In this document: one piece after another, positions 51,540 to 60,321 of the stretch | Numbering within the stretch: position 1 is the stretch's first letter | Layout of the letters: every line of letters starts with the position of its first letter | From: Chitinophagaceae bacterium | Lineage (GTDB): Bacteria > Bacteroidota > Bacteroidia > Chitinophagales > Chitinophagaceae | DNA: 64,000 bases | NCBI GenBank assembly: GCA_016720565.1 | Contig: JADKKJ010000001.1 | Coordinates: forward strand, 1,192,849-1,256,848 | Reading direction: 5' to 3' | Notes under the pieces: model-generated | What the model saw: only the letters and a program-made list of their open reading frames with translations | Database searches by the model: none | Told to the model about the DNA's origin: nothing | Program-made: the position numbers and the translations under genes

Positions 51540-54077
51540 CTACTTAATTTTCAACCTCCATCCCGCATAAAACAACCTCCCCTCCACTGGTCCCCAAACT
51601 ATAGAGGCATCAAAATAAGGACTGAATGGATGATCCGCAGAAAGGATCAGCTTCTCCTGCATTTTATTGCCGATATTCTCGCAGCCGGCATAGAACTCAA
51701 AGGCTTTGGTCTTACCAAATGTTCGGGATATCTGTCCGCCCATCATCACATAGGATGGTGACCAGGCCTCCATCTGCATTTCCTCGGGATTGGTCATGGT
51801 AGGTGGTATTCTTTTCTTGCCGATCAGGTTGATGGTATACTCGAATTTATAAGGACCGGTTGCATACTCTGCGGTGGCGAATCCACGATGCGCGGCGATC
51901 AAAGGCCTTTCTACTAGTTTATCACTAATGGTGGTCTTCACATCAAAATAGCGATAAGCCATGCGCAGTTCCAGTTTCTTTATAGGCTCCACACTGATCT
52001 CGGCCTGGAAACTGTTTGACCATGATTTACCCATCAGGTTATACATATGTACATGACCCGGTGTTTCCAGATCGATCACTACCTGGTTCTGAAAATCATT
52101 GCGGAAGAACTCCAAAGAGAAATTAGCATCCTTCTCAAATAATTTTAGTTTCTGGTCAATGGTCACACCCTTGTTCCAGGCGATCTCTGGGGATAGTCCG
52201 TAGCCTTTTCCAGAACCATTATCATGAATATGCATCTCCCTGGAACTGGCCAGCAATCCCAGATTCTCCGCGAATATATTCGCGGTTCTTTGTCCGCGGC
52301 CGGCACTGAATCGAAGCGTAGTTCCTTTTATGATCTCATATTTCAGGTGAATGCGTGGTGTGACAAATGCTCCATAGAGATTATCATTATCCGCCCTTAA
52401 TCCCAATACCATATTGAATTTTGGAGAAGGGATATAGGTGTATTCCATAAATACACCGGGAATATGCTGTTTGCGATCATACTGAGCTGCATTCAGGGTC
52501 TCGCGGTATTTATCATAGAGAAAACTCAGTCCGGTGCGGAACTGGTTCTTCGTACTTCCGATAATAGATTGATAGATCAGGTTGGCATAAAAACTATTTT
52601 GCCTGCCGTTGTAATCGTTCATGCCGAAATAAGCAGATTGATGATGCTGGATGGCGCTCATCATCAAACCAATGCTTTTATATTTTTTCTGGGGAAATAC
52701 ATAACCGAATTTTCCAAATGCCTCATAGCGGTCAGTAGTTAATCCCAGACCGTAATGAGAAGTGGTATGTTTCTCTGTAGCGGGATCAAATAAAGATTCC
52801 CCACCAGTCCGGTTCTCATTCATGGCTTTAATGCCTAACTGCATTAAGAAACCTTTTCCATCATCATATTTCCAGCGGTTGATCAGGGCCACATCATTCC
52901 CATAAGGAAGATCGCGAAAACCATCTTTGTTCTCATCCAGTTCTTTCTTTCCCAGGAAATCATCATGCAGTAATATAAGTGTTGACCATTTCTTGCCTAA
53001 TTTCTGCGCCAGATTTAAATTCAAATCGGTCTTGCCAATGCCATTGATATACATATTGGCATTGAGTCGTTCACTGCTTTCTGGTTTCTTTAATTCCACA
53101 TTGATCTGTCCGGCGATGCTTTCATAACCATTGGCTACAGATCCTATTCCTTTGGTCAGTTGGATAGATTCTATCCATGGACCAGCCACGGTATTCAATC
53201 CCATTGGCGTTGCCAGTCCGCGGGGACCTGGAAGATTTTCTATAGTAAGTTGGGTATAGTTGCCGCTTAAACCAAGCAATTGAATTTGCTTTGAACCAGT
53301 CACTGCATCATTAAAACTCACATCTACGGAAGGGTTGGTCTCAAAGCTTTCACTGAGATTACAGCAGGCTGCTTTGAATAATTCTTTCTGGGTGATCACC
53401 TGGGTGCGGAAAGCGGATAAATTAGAAATATAGGTAGCGCGGCGCCGGGCACTGACGATCACTTCTTTCAATTGTTTTTCAGTGGCCATTACAATACGCA
53501 GTTCGTTCTCGCGACCAATGGTGATCGTATCGGAACGATAGCCGGTATAGCTGACAATTAAGCGATCATGTCCTTCCGGCTGGCGGACGGTGAATACGCC
53601 GGATGAATCAGAATAAGATCCGCGATTGGAACCCAGCCATACCACGGAGGCAAAAGGCAAAGCTTTGAAATTCCCTTTCTTATCATCTTCGATCACTACT
53701 CCTTTGATGATACGATCACCGGCAATACCGGGAGCGGGAGCAGCTACCATTTCACGGTAATGGCAACAGGCAGGTAAGGCATTGTAAACAGAGGTCTTTG
53801 CTTTCATGTCGCCGATATCATGACCGGCCTTAACGATATTCTTTTTTATTTTTTCCAGGTCGGCTTTGGAAGCATCGTACACAATGGTAAGATGGTGGGA
53901 ACCTTCATCCCAGGTAGCGGTAAATACACCGGGAAGATTAGCCGCTTTTTCAATACGGTCCTTGCATTGTCCGCAGGCGCCCGACACTTCAAAACTTACG
54001 GTACTGTTGGATTGACTGAAGGCCGATATGGAAAAACTGGCCAGGAAAAAGAGCAGGATATATGTAAAAGATTTCAT
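51540..54077 (-). CDS. TonB-dependent receptor with N-terminal heavy-metal-associated domain
   Basis: The 845 residues start with a signal peptide (MKSFTYILLFFLASFSISAF). Residues about 25-95 are an HMA domain (SGACGQCKDRIEKA with CxxC), then a Cys pair PACCHYREM, a carboxypeptidase-regulatory-like domain (about 120-210), the plug (ACCNLSESFETNPSVDVSF, LPGPRGLATPMG) and the barrel to FYAGWRLKIK. In the periplasm the HMA domain could take or hand over Cu/Zn. Such fusions are seen in Bacteroidota metal loci. The gene fits the metal theme of this block. The start is ATG at 54077. Confidence 0.9.
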   Translation of the reverse strand: MKSFTYILLFFLASFSISAFSQSNSTVSFEVSGACGQCKDRIEKAANLPGVFTATWDEGSHHLTIVYDASKADLEKIKKNIVKAGHDIGDMKAKTSVYNALPACCHYREMVAAPAPGIAGDRIIKGVVIEDDKKGNFKALPFASVVWLGSNRGSYSDSSGVFTVRQPEGHDRLIVSYTGYRSDTITIGRENELRIVMATEKQLKEVIVSARRRATYISNLSAFRTQVITQKELFKAACCNLSESFETNPSVDVSFNDAVTGSKQIQLLGLSGNYTQLTIENLPGPRGLATPMGLNTVAGPWIESIQLTKGIGSVANGYESIAGQINVELKKPESSERLNANMYINGIGKTDLNLNLAQKLGKKWSTLILLHDDFLGKKELDENKDGFRDLPYGNDVALINRWKYDDGKGFLMQLGIKAMNENRTGGESLFDPATEKHTTSHYGLGLTTDRYEAFGKFGYVFPQKKYKSIGLMMSAIQHHQSAYFGMNDYNGRQNSFYANLIYQSIIGSTKNQFRTGLSFLYDKYRETLNAAQYDRKQHIPGVFMEYTYIPSPKFNMVLGLRADNDNLYGAFVTPRIHLKYEIIKGTTLRFSAGRGQRTANIFAENLGLLASSREMHIHDNGSGKGYGLSPEIAWNKGVTIDQKLKLFEKDANFSLEFFRNDFQNQVVIDLETPGHVHMYNLMGKSWSNSFQAEISVEPIKKLELRMAYRYFDVKTTISDKLVERPLIAAHRGFATAEYATGPYKFEYTINLIGKKRIPPTMTNPEEMQMEAWSPSYVMMGGQISRTFGKTKAFEFYAGCENIGNKMQEKLILSADHPFSPYFDASIVWGPVEGRLFYAGWRLKIK

Positions 54078-54178
54078 AGCTAGAATTTTTAACTAAAAAC
54101 CTATGCAAAGAAACCCAGGATAAAGGGGCTATTTACTGATTTTGGTCAGTGGGCCAAAGGAGTTTTGTAAATTGCCTT

Positions 54179-54968
54179 ATGTGCTATTATAACGGGCAAA
54201 AAGTGACAAAAGCCGAGTATATCAGGCTATTGGAGCTGGAAAAACAGCTGGCGGACTATGATTATTTTGAGCGGTCGCTGCAATCCGGCTTTGATTATGG
54301 CAAAGCCGCCGTAATTAAGCCTTCTGTGGATAAAAAAGACATGGACATCGTTCAAATGGAATGGGGTTTTATCCCTTCTTACATCCGCAACCGCGATGCC
54401 CTGGTGAAGATGCGGATGGGCTATAAAGATGACCGTGGTCAGTTCAAGCCCCCCATGATCACCCTGAACGCCGTCTCCGAAGAGATCCTTGCTCCCAATA
54501 AAATCTACCGCGATGCGGCCCTGCACAGAAGATGTTTGGTCATCTCTTCCGGGTTCTATGAATGGCAGCATGTGTATCCGTTAAATAAAAGAACCGGACT
54601 ACCCTTAAAGACCGCCAATAAATATCCCTATCATATCAAACTAAAGGGACCGTGAGTATTTCTATATGGCCGGCATCTGGCAACCCTGGACCGATAAAGA
54701 GACAGGGGAATATGTAGAGAGCTTTGCGATCATCACTACCAAGGCGAATGCATTGATGGAGAAGATTCATAATACTAAGAAGCGTATGCCTGCGATTTTG
54801 ACGGATGAATTGGCGTATGAGTGGGTGTTTGGGGAGTTGGGTGAAAAACGTATTTCCGCCATCGCGCAGTATCAGGTCGATCCGGAGATAATGGAAGCTT
54901 GGACTATTAGAAAAGATTTTAGGGAGTGTTTGGATCCAACTGAACATTTTGAATATGCGGAACTATAA
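54179..54968 (+). pseudogene. SRAP/YedK-type DNA-protein crosslink peptidase, frameshifted
   Basis: The gene starts with ATG at 54179 (MCYYNGQKVTKAEYI), so the catalytic Cys is residue 2. The first frame ends at 54655 after HIKLKGP, and the +1 frame continues DREYFYMAGIWQPW to 54968. Removing one G of GGG at 54646-54648 restores HIKLKDREYFYMAGIW, the usual family sequence. SRAP proteins cross-link to abasic sites in single-stranded DNA and are tied to the SOS response. Either the gene is broken or the base is a sequencing error, which must be tested. It is divergent-side neighbour of the polymerase genes. Confidence 0.88.
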
Positions 54969-55009
54969 ATACAAGGTTCCTCGCTTCGCTTATGATAGGC
55001 ATGGTAAAA

Positions 55010-55193
55010 GGCAAGGTTCCTCGCTTCGCTCGGAATGACAAGGGGGGGGGTAAAAAGGACTTGCCTCACTATAATTTGAAGAGGGGGTTTATTGCCCACC
55101 ACTTGGATCTCGAGCGCAGCGAGAGATCTGGCTGTTTTTCCCCCTACTTACAACCAAATTGCTGTCATTCCGAGCGAAGCGAGGAACCTTGCC
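55010..55193 (+). mobile_element. MITE-like element, copy D (184 bp)
   Basis: Left arm GGCAAGGTTCCTCGCTTCGC (55010-) and right arm TGTCATTCCGAGCGAAGCGA (55163-55193) surround the same core. A run of nine G (55042-55050) sits after the left arm. It lies between the SRAP gene end and dinB. Confidence 0.8.
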
Positions 55194-55229
55194 TTTTCTC
55201 CTGGAGCGAAGCGAGGAACCTTGCCTTTC

Positions 55230-56381
55230 TCAACCACTCAACCCCCCTGCTCTCCCCACCAACTCCTCCCCAAACTGCCTCTTAATACTATCTATCGCCT
55301 GGTACAACTTAATATCCTCCTGCGTATCACTAAACAAATCGATCTGCCTCACCCCCGGTATCAGATCCGTAAATCGTACCCCCAGCAATCGTATCAACTG
55401 CCTTCGTTCATATAATTTATGAAACAGTTCGCGGGCGATGTTCAATAATACTTCATCCGAATTAGTATAGGCAATGGATCGCTGCGTAGTATGTGTTTCA
55501 AAATCGGAGTAACGGAGCTTGACGGTGATACAGCCGGTTAATCTTTCCTGGGATCTTAATTCAAAAGCGATATGCTCCGTCATGCGGGTGAGTTCGGTTT
55601 TGAGAAAATCCAAATCGATGCTGTCCTGCTGGAAGGTTCTTTCGGTAGAAATGGATTTTTGTTCCTGGTAAGGCACAACGGGCGTATCATCAATACCATT
55701 GGCGCGGCGCCATAGTTCCGTGCCGTTCTTGCCTAATAAGTTCTGCAATAAACTCACCGGTATATCACTGAGGGTCTTCACCGTCTCCACGCCCATCTTG
55801 ATCAGTTTATAACCCGTCTCCTTCCCTACTCCGGGTATCTTCATAATGCTTAGCGGCGCCAGGAAATTCTTTTCATTGCCGAAGGGAATTTCTAACTGAC
55901 CATTGGGCTTGACCTCATTGGTGGCCACCTTACTCACCAGTTTATTACTGGCCAAAGCCCATGAAATAGGAAGACCGCTTTCCCTGGTCACCTTCTCTTT
56001 TAATTCTTTACTGAACTGGTAGCATCCAAAGAATTTATCCATGCCCGTCAGGTCCACATAGAATTCATCAATAGATGCTTTTTCAAACAGCGGCACCGTA
56101 TCACTGATCACATCGGTCACCAGCTGCGAGTATTTGGAATAATTCTCATGATCTCCCTTCACCACAATAGCATGCTTGCATAAACGTAATGCCACTCGCA
56201 TGGGCATGGCAGAGTGTATCCCGAATTTCCGGGCTTCGTAACTGCAGGCGGCTACTACGCCGCGATCGTTGGAGCCGCCGATGAGGAGGGGTTTGCCGAT
56301 GAGCTTTGGGTTGCGGAGGAGCTCGACGGAGACGAAGAACGTATCCAGGTCAAGATGGGAGATATGTCGAGAGTAAAGCAT
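55230..56381 (-). CDS. dinB: Y-family DNA polymerase IV-type (DinB/ImuB-related)
   Basis: The 383 residues start with ATG at 56381 (MLYSRHISHLDLDTFF). The catalytic acidic residues are in HLDLDTFFVSVE and KASIDEFYVDL. A helix-hairpin-helix (PGVGKETGYKLIK) follows, and the little-finger part ends with GVRQIDLFSDTQED. Both Asp of the first motif and the DE pair are intact, so the polymerase should be active for translesion synthesis. It lies between a SRAP gene and a DnaE2-type gene, the layout of damage-induced mutagenesis cassettes. No imuA is seen in the window. Confidence 0.93.
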   Translation of the reverse strand: MLYSRHISHLDLDTFFVSVELLRNPKLIGKPLLIGGSNDRGVVAACSYEARKFGIHSAMPMRVALRLCKHAIVVKGDHENYSKYSQLVTDVISDTVPLFEKASIDEFYVDLTGMDKFFGCYQFSKELKEKVTRESGLPISWALASNKLVSKVATNEVKPNGQLEIPFGNEKNFLAPLSIMKIPGVGKETGYKLIKMGVETVKTLSDIPVSLLQNLLGKNGTELWRRANGIDDTPVVPYQEQKSISTERTFQQDSIDLDFLKTELTRMTEHIAFELRSQERLTGCITVKLRYSDFETHTTQRSIAYTNSDEVLLNIARELFHKLYERRQLIRLLGVRFTDLIPGVRQIDLFSDTQEDIKLYQAIDSIKRQFGEELVGRAGGLSG

Positions 56382-56384
56382 GTT

Positions 56385-56425
56385 CAGGATTCAAAGTTCA
56401 AGGTTCAAGGTTCAAGGTGCAAGGG
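56385..56425. repeat. TTCAAGG word array upstream of dinB
   Basis: Tandem GATTCAAAGTTCAAGGTTCA words (56388-56418) directly precede the dinB start on the minus strand. The complementary words TGAACCTTGAACTTTGAACC occur at 56893-56930. Confidence 0.75.
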
Positions 56426-56432
56426 GTGTATT

Positions 56433-56699
56433 TGTCATACCGAGCGGTCTAATCATAAATCGGAGTATTGAACAAACATCGCGAGGTATCTCCCGATGGT
56501 GGAGATCCCTCGGATCATAATAAGTTTCCAAATCGTGTTCAGGGCCTCGGGATGACAAAATGAAAGGTTGTATTTGTCATACCGAGCGGTCTAATCATAA
56601 ATCGGAGTATTGAATAAACATCGCGAGGTATCTCCCGATGGTGGAGATCCCTCATATCATAATAAGTTTCCAAATCGTGTTCAGGGCCTCGGGATGACA
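56433..56699 (+). mobile_element. Second MITE-like family: two 125 bp copies at 142 bp spacing
   Basis: Copies at 56433-56557 and 56575-56699 are nearly identical. Each begins TGTCATACCGAG and ends CTCGGGATGACA, a 12 bp inverted repeat with one mismatch. The end resembles the start of the first family (TGTCATTCCGAG), so they may be related. No ORF. Confidence 0.8.
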
Positions 56700-56710
56700 A
56701 ACAGCCAAAG

Positions 56711-56853
56711 GCACCCCCGGGCCCCTAAAGGGGAGTTTTGTTTAGTGCATAGTGATAAATCTTTTTCCAATTAATGAATAGACCGATCATGATTTATTAA
56801 TTCAAAACATCCTGCTTCCACCAATTACCCTCCCCTTTAGGGGCCCGGGGGCG
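56711..56853 (+). mobile_element. Third inverted-repeat element, 143 bp, with 23 bp arms
   Basis: Left arm CCCCCGGGCCCCTAAAGGGG (56714-) and right arm CCCCTTTAGGGGCCCGGGGG (56832-) are inverted copies around about 95 bp of AT-rich DNA without an ORF. Confidence 0.75.
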
Positions 56854-56935
56854 GCTGTTGACGGCTGCTGGCTGTTAACGGCTGTTGGCTGTTCGAACCT
56901 TGAACTTTGAACCCTGAACCTTGCCCCTTCAACCT
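56852..56935. repeat. GGCTGTTG and TGAACCTTG word arrays before the dnaE2 3' end
   Basis: GGCTGTTGACGGCTGCTGGC-type words (56852-56890) are followed by GAACCTTGAACTTTGAACCC words (56893-56930), up to the stop of the DnaE2-type gene at 56938. Confidence 0.8.
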
Positions 56936-56937
56936 TC

Positions 56938-59886
56938 CTACAAATAACTCCTCTTTTTATAACCAACAACATTCATCCTCAAAACCTCCAAACTATACGC
57001 CCCAAAATCCTCCGTTACTTTCCCTTTAATCCTATAAAACCCTCCCGAATGCAACGGATACCTCTCCGCACTATCCGGAAAATGAACCGTATCTATCCAG
57101 TCTAATTTTGAATCTACAAATGTGCCGAAGAACATATGATCATCGTTTTTTGTGGTGACGTGCTTGCGTGCAATAAAATACGCCAGCACTTCAATTGTTT
57201 TTCCTTTGTGTAAGGGAAGATCGCGGGCGGCGACATATTTCGCGGGATCATCATCCACCAGTTCAAAAGGATTGGTGAGTGGAAATCCCAGTATCTCCAT
57301 CTGGTCATAGAGATCATCCAGGGGAAGATCTTTTAATGCAGGCAATTCAAACTCCACGGGCTCTTCATGAAATAAAGCCGGGCCCTGCAGTTGCGGCTGA
57401 TGATGCTTCTGCAGAAAATTCGCTTCCCATAATAATTTCTTCTTGGTCTTGCCCGTGAAACGAAATGCACCAATGCTCACCAGTATATTCAATTGCTCCA
57501 GTCCGGCATGGGTGCGCTCTATAAAATCCTGGAGATGTAAAAAAGGGCCATGCTCTTTTCTTTCTTCGAGAATGGTCTCCAGTAATTCTTTTTCCAGTCC
57601 TTTGATATGGATGAAGCCGGCATAGACCTCCGAGCCATGTATGCAGGTGTATTCATCACTTCGATTGATACAGGGCGGATGGATATTTCCCCCGCATTTC
57701 AGCAGTTCTAAAAAATAAAGTTCTCTTGAATAGAATCCCCCGAAATTATTGATCACCGCCACCATGAATTCTTTGGGATAATAAGTTTTGAGGTAAAGGC
57801 TCATATAACTTTCCACGGCGAAGCTGGCCGAGTGGGCCTTGTTGAAACTATAGCCCGCGAAACTTTCCATCTGCCGCCATACCTCAATGGCCAGTTCCCG
57901 GCTATGTCCCATTTTCTTTACGCAGCTATCATAGAATTTCTCCTGTATCATGCGGAACTGGTTATGACTGCGATATTTCCCGCTCATGGCTCGTCTTAGT
58001 ATATCGGCATCACCCAGGTCGAGACCGCCGAAGAAATGCGCGATCTTGATCACGTCTTCCTGGTAGACCATCACGCCAAAAGTTTCCGAAAGATGTTCTT
58101 CAAATATGGGATGGGGATAGACCACTTTCTCGCGGTTATGATAGCGTTCTATATAGGCGCGCATCATGCCCGACTGCGCCACACCCGGACGAATAATAGA
58201 GCTGGCCGCCACCAGCGTGATATATTCATCGCAACGAAGTTTTTTCAGTAGCTGTCGCATGGCGGGAGACTCGATATAAAAGCAGCCGATAGTATCAGCC
58301 TCGCGTATCTGAGCACGGATAGCAGGATCCTTGCGGAAATTTTCAAAATCGTGTATGTTGACATCATGTCCCTGGTTTTCTTTGATCAGTCGCAGTGCTT
58401 CGCGGATATGTCCCAGTCCCCTTTGACTGAGTATATCAAATTTGTTCAGTCCTATATCTTCTGCCACGAACATGTCCATCTGCGCCGTGGGAAATCCTTT
58501 GGGGGGCATGAAGAGACTGAGGTATTGGGTAATGGGTTGTTCGGAGATCAGCATGCCGCAGGGATGTATGGAAGGATGGCTGGGATATCCTTTCATCAAA
58601 GCGCCGTATTGAAGGATCAGTTTCTGTATCTGGTCCTGTGGCTTACGATCCCGCTGTAAGATTTTTATTTCTTCATCGGGAAGTCCGAATACTTTTCCCA
58701 GCTGGCGGATGGTCGCATCATTTTTAAAGGTGGGATAAGCGCCCAGCAGTGCCACATAATCGCGGCCATAGCGTTTGAAGATATAGTCGATCACTTCATC
58801 GCGGTCGGTCCAGGAGAAATCAATATCAAAATCCGGCGGCGAAGTGCGGTGCGGATTCAGGAAACGTTCGAAGAAAAGATCCAGCTCGATGGGATCCACA
58901 TCGGTGATGCGGAGGCAATAGGCCACGAGGGAGTTGGCGCCGCTGCCGCGACCTACATAATAAAATCCGCGTGACTGCGCATAGCGGATGATATCCCAGT
59001 TGATCAGGAAATAAGCGTTGAAGCCAAGATCGTTGATGATCTTCAGTTCTTTCTTCATTCTCTCCCAGGCCAGTTTATTTTTCTTTCCATAGCGGGCGAT
59101 GAGTCCATCGGTGGCCAGTTTTTCCAGGAGGATGCGGTCGTCATTCTCCGTGCGACTGAAAGTTTTTTTATTCTTATCGGTATGCAGTTCCATTTCCAGC
59201 CGGCAGGAGTCCATAAGCTGGTAGGTATTGGTGATGATAAAAGGATGGTGCTTGAACTGTTCGATCAGTTGGGAAGGCGGCACAAAGGTCTCCAGCGGCG
59301 AGCATTGTTTTTCCGGGGGAAGTTTGGACAGCAGCAGGTTCTGATCGATACAGCGAAGCAGGCGATGCAGGGCATGGTATTTTTTATCCTGAATGGTGAC
59401 GGGCTGCCGCACTACGATCCGGTCGCGGAAAAGCTTCCAGTCGAGCGAATAAAGTTTAGATACCTCCCAGGGCAGCAATCCGATCCGTTCATTCGGCAGC
59501 AGTTCCTGTATCGGTTTGGACTCCAGGGGAAAGATCACGAACCCATCCCAGCTGTTCTCGAAGAAGCGGGCCACCTCTGTATGGGCCGGAAACGCTTTTT
59601 TCAGCTGCAGGTGATCCGATATAAATCGGTTGATCCATGCCAGTCCCCCGGCATTTGCCGCCAGCAGAATATACAGCAGTTCATCCCCATTTCTGATCTC
59701 CGCTCCTGCTATGGGCTTGATCCCCTCCTCCCGGCAGCGTTTTACAAAATCCCAGATATCGTAGGTGGAGTTTATATTGGTCAGGGCCAGGGCGGTCACT
59801 CCCCTTTCCAGAGCTGTTTTTATGAGTTCTTCGGTGGAGAAAGTGCCGTAGCGGAAGGAGTAGTATGTTTTGCAGTTGAGGTACAC
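56938..59886 (-). CDS. dnaE2: Error-prone DNA polymerase III alpha (DnaE2-like)
   Basis: The 982 residues are of DnaE2 length, shorter than DnaE (about 1150). The N-terminus reads LNCKTYYSFRYGTFS where a PHP domain would have HxHS; the metal-binding His are gone, so no PHP exonuclease is expected. The polymerase motifs are intact: GRGSGANSLVAYCL, PDFDIDFSW and MDMFVAEDIGLNKFD. C-terminal helix-hairpin-helix and OB parts follow (RTHAGLEQLNILVSIGAFRF, TKNDDHMFFGTFVD). It copies past lesions with dinB. The start is ATG at 59886 (MYLNCKTYY). Confidence 0.92.
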   Translation of the reverse strand: MYLNCKTYYSFRYGTFSTEELIKTALERGVTALALTNINSTYDIWDFVKRCREEGIKPIAGAEIRNGDELLYILLAANAGGLAWINRFISDHLQLKKAFPAHTEVARFFENSWDGFVIFPLESKPIQELLPNERIGLLPWEVSKLYSLDWKLFRDRIVVRQPVTIQDKKYHALHRLLRCIDQNLLLSKLPPEKQCSPLETFVPPSQLIEQFKHHPFIITNTYQLMDSCRLEMELHTDKNKKTFSRTENDDRILLEKLATDGLIARYGKKNKLAWERMKKELKIINDLGFNAYFLINWDIIRYAQSRGFYYVGRGSGANSLVAYCLRITDVDPIELDLFFERFLNPHRTSPPDFDIDFSWTDRDEVIDYIFKRYGRDYVALLGAYPTFKNDATIRQLGKVFGLPDEEIKILQRDRKPQDQIQKLILQYGALMKGYPSHPSIHPCGMLISEQPITQYLSLFMPPKGFPTAQMDMFVAEDIGLNKFDILSQRGLGHIREALRLIKENQGHDVNIHDFENFRKDPAIRAQIREADTIGCFYIESPAMRQLLKKLRCDEYITLVAASSIIRPGVAQSGMMRAYIERYHNREKVVYPHPIFEEHLSETFGVMVYQEDVIKIAHFFGGLDLGDADILRRAMSGKYRSHNQFRMIQEKFYDSCVKKMGHSRELAIEVWRQMESFAGYSFNKAHSASFAVESYMSLYLKTYYPKEFMVAVINNFGGFYSRELYFLELLKCGGNIHPPCINRSDEYTCIHGSEVYAGFIHIKGLEKELLETILEERKEHGPFLHLQDFIERTHAGLEQLNILVSIGAFRFTGKTKKKLLWEANFLQKHHQPQLQGPALFHEEPVEFELPALKDLPLDDLYDQMEILGFPLTNPFELVDDDPAKYVAARDLPLHKGKTIEVLAYFIARKHVTTKNDDHMFFGTFVDSKLDWIDTVHFPDSAERYPLHSGGFYRIKGKVTEDFGAYSLEVLRMNVVGYKKRSYL

Positions 59887-60321
59887 GGGGGCAAATTACT
59901 AATTATTTTAGTATTTTAATTTACTAATTTATTTAGCCAGATCACTCTAAACCCTAACCTCTAACCCCTAACCTTTCCTTGGGGTTTCTTTCTACTTTGA
60001 GCCTCCCTTCGTATATTGAATTTCAAACCTTATCTGATGCGCCACCTCCACTGTTGCGATCCTTGCCGCGATATGCAGGGAGTCAATTGGGATATTATGC
60101 CGATCCAAGGAACTCTCCTACCCATTTCATCACAAAAAAGAAATATAAACAAAGGCACGTATCAGCGATGAGAGATTTGTATTAGCGAAACACGCAGTGG
60201 TTATAACAATAAAATTAAATCATTGAAAACCAAAAGCATGATAGGAAAAAGCGAAAGATCAAAAGATAAAAGATTTCGTAAATTTTAAAGTTGCCTGCAA
60301 TTTTAACGACACTATACTAAC
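59887..60321. other. Intergenic transition into the AT-rich island
   Basis: The region contains a TAACCCCTAACC-type word array (59945-59978), and a 68-residue ORF (59979-60185) ending HVSAMRDLY that I cannot support as a gene. From about 60200 the base composition drops clearly. No tRNA or integrase is visible to mark an attachment site. The left arm of a short inverted repeat is at 60290-60304. Confidence 0.5.
60290..60304 (+). repeat. Left arm of a short inverted repeat flanking the ATPase gene
   Basis: GTTGCCTGCAATTTT is matched, with one mismatch, by the complement of 62848-62862. It lies 17 bp before the ATPase start codon. Confidence 0.6.

Noticed and set aside
59979..60185. 68-residue ORF
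   Set aside because: No signal, no family and it lies in a composition-transition zone; could be a remnant but cannot be supported.
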